Below, piece by piece: positions 62,855 to 64,000 of a DNA stretch of 64,000 nucleotides. A program made the translations under genes and the position numbers. The stretch's first letter is position 1; the number at the start of each line of letters is the position of its first letter. A model generated the notes under the pieces. That model had not been told where the DNA came from. It was given only the letters and a program-made list of their open reading frames with translations, and did not search any database. Origin of the DNA: Roseiarcus sp963751165 (GTDB lineage: Bacteria > Pseudomonadota > Alphaproteobacteria > Rhizobiales > Beijerinckiaceae). The stretch covers positions 105,033 to 169,032 of the forward strand of contig CAVVTP010000022.1 of the NCBI GenBank assembly GCA_963751165.1, in the 5' to 3' direction.

Positions 62855-63576
62855 ATGACGCGAGACGAGAAAGCGCTGAGAACGGCGATGATCGCCAAGG
62901 CTCGCTGGATGAATACGAGCGGCCTGAACCAGGGCACTTCGGGCAACATTTCCGCCCGCTACAAGAACGCGATGCTGATCACCCCCTCGGCGACGCCGTA
63001 CGAAAAGATGACGCCTGAGATGATCGCCGCCATGCCGCTCGACGGCGAGTACGGTTCCTGGAAAGGGCCGCTGAAACCCTCGACGGAGTGGCGGTTCCAT
63101 CTCGACATCATGCTGTCGAGACCCGACGCGGGAGCAATCGTCCACACCCATTCAACCTATGCGACGGTTCTCGCGATCGCCCGGAAGGAGATCCCGGCCT
63201 GTCATTACATGATGGCGGCTTTCGGCGGCCCGACCATCCGTTGCGCAGATTATGCGCGCTACGGCACAAAGGAACTCTCCCACTTCGCTTTGAAGGCGTT
63301 GGAGGATCGCAATGGCTGCATTCTCGCCAACCACGGCATGATCGCGCTCGGCGCGAAAATCTCGACAAGGCGATGTGGCTGGCGGTCGAGCTCGAGACGA
63401 TTGCCCGCCAGTATTATTTGTCGCTCGCGCTCGGCAACCCAGTCATCCTCAGCGACGAGCAGATCGAAGAAACGGCACGCGGCTTTTCGACTTACGGCCT
63501 GCAGGATGCGCCGAAGCTTGCTGCGTCGCGCAAGGATCTCGTCCGACCCCAGGGCCGAAAGCTGCGCCCTGGCTGA
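62855..63576 (+). CDS. Class II aldolase family protein, one frameshift
   Basis: From ATG 62855 (MTRDEKALRTAMIAKARWMN), the family motifs LNQGTSGNISARY, PSTEWRFHLDIMLSRPDAGA, IVHTHSTYATVLAIARKEIP (HxH metal ligands) and LANHGMIALGA (third His) appear. Just after, at an AAAA run near 63357, the frame shifts; NLDKAMWLAVELETIARQYY and NPVILSDEQIEETARGFSTY finish at 63576. Conceptual length about 240 aa. Class II aldolases of this type cleave fuculose-, ribulose- or erythrulose-type phosphates or decarboxylate oxo-tetronate phosphates. Divergent from the SorC operon, so likely the carbon-cleaving step of the same pathway. Confidence 0.8.
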
Positions 63577-63738
63577 CTTCCGAATTCCTGGACGCGGCGG
63601 GAATCGCGAGAGCCCGGTTTCACTCCTCCGGCAGACCGGCCTTGCGCGGGCCGCTCAGAATGTGCGCGCGGTAGGGCTTTATCCGCGTAATGGCAGGTCG
63701 TCAGCACGTGGCGCAACACGCCCACCCTCAAGCGACAT

Positions 63739-63987
63739 TCAAGCCGCGAGGGCGAGCCACTCGGCCAATGTGGCAGAGCGTCTCTGCTTGTAGACTTGGC
63801 GGGCGATGAGATGGCGCTCGTGATTGAAATGGTTGTGGACCTGGGCGTGAACTGAGCTGAATTTCTGCAACGTCTTCATACTTCGAAAACGCTGCATGGC
63901 GCGCACTCGTCGTCGAAACGGCTGATGCGAATTCTCAGCTATATTGTTCTTCTTCGCCCCCGCTCCGAGAGTAGGCGAAAGCGACAT
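63739..63987 (-). pseudogene. IS6-family transposase, C-terminal part (edge of window)
   Basis: Minus-strand frame from the window edge region to 63739. NIAENSHQPFRRRVRAMQRF contains the conserved ENSHxPxRRRExxMxRF block with the catalytic Glu of IS6-family transposases, followed by MKTLQKFSSVHAQVHNHFNH and ERHLIARQVYKQRRSATLAE. The preceding codons look frame-disturbed. Whether a full copy lies beyond the window cannot be seen. The 162 nt between the aldolase and this fragment hold nothing clear. Confidence 0.75.
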
Positions 63988-64000
63988 CCCTCGTGGGTTT

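Noticed and set aside
1..64000. CRISPR arrays, rRNA and tRNA genes, prophage, conjugation or biosynthetic clusters
   Set aside because: No evenly spaced direct repeats, no cloverleaf or rRNA sequence, and no phage, relaxase, NRPS or PKS genes were seen in reading the window; a short tRNA could be missed without a covariance search.

Overview
This is a high-GC stretch that reads as an alphaproteobacterium, most likely Hyphomicrobiales (Rhizobiales). Evidence: the rplU-rpmA-GNAT-obgE order, alpha-subdivision glyQ/glyS, a PodJ-like polar protein with Sel1 repeats, DUF1127 and GYD proteins, a CtrA-type TTAA-N7-TTAA site, a serC leader RNA, and IS1634, IS701, IS630 and IS6 elements. The genus cannot be fixed from sequence alone; a Methylocystaceae, Beijerinckiaceae or Bradyrhizobium-like source is only a guess.

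Layout. 1-2.8 kb: start of a sarcosine oxidase beta gene (minus), a divergent GlxA/AraC regulator, a transposase relic and a YqaE-like membrane peptide. 2.8-11.6 kb: minus-strand housekeeping genes (obgE fused in frame to a GNAT domain, rpmA, rplU, aceB malate synthase, a DUF202 protein, a damaged glyS, intact glyQ). 11.8-16.1 kb: rph, an RNase D-like exonuclease, a wrecked cobW-type gene, a VOC protein with a WYL regulator. 16.2-22.7 kb: ABC exporter, rpmE, DUF465, a ChaB-like protein with an apparent CTG start, a frameshifted M3 peptidase, Sir2. 22.9-24.7 kb: a luxI/luxR quorum-sensing pair with luxI frameshifted. 25-34 kb: AidB-like acyl-CoA dehydrogenase, NlpC/P60, GYD, DUF1127, LysR, outer-membrane barrel, EamA, dienelactone hydrolase, SDR. 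34.3-37.6 kb: cmk followed by an IS1634-type element nested in a smaller inverted-repeat unit, then a MerR regulator. 37.8-45.8 kb: PodJ-like protein, DUF2336 protein, serC (with leader RNA), serA, Trm112.

45.8-51.7 kb is a mobile-element pile-up: IS701, an IS630 inserted at its very end, a DeoR-family regulator broken by a second IS1634-type element that itself landed in an 81-bp in-frame palindromic insert, a 5'-truncated aldehyde dehydrogenase, and an IS6 relic. 51.9-63.6 kb is one minus-strand catabolic operon with a divergent aldolase: SorC-type regulator, sugar-binding protein, two CUT1 permeases, two non-identical MalK-type ATPases, an EryA-like FGGY kinase, a 2-hydroxyacid dehydrogenase and a GlpD/EryB-type dehydrogenase. 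It looks like uptake, phosphorylation and oxidation of a polyol or related sugar. A second IS6 relic sits at the right edge.

About a dozen genes carry single-base indels, many in short homopolymers, including essential glyS. Either the assembly has indel errors or this genome is decaying; the multi-lesion cobW and DeoR genes look truly dead, while the single-indel genes may be sequencing artefacts.
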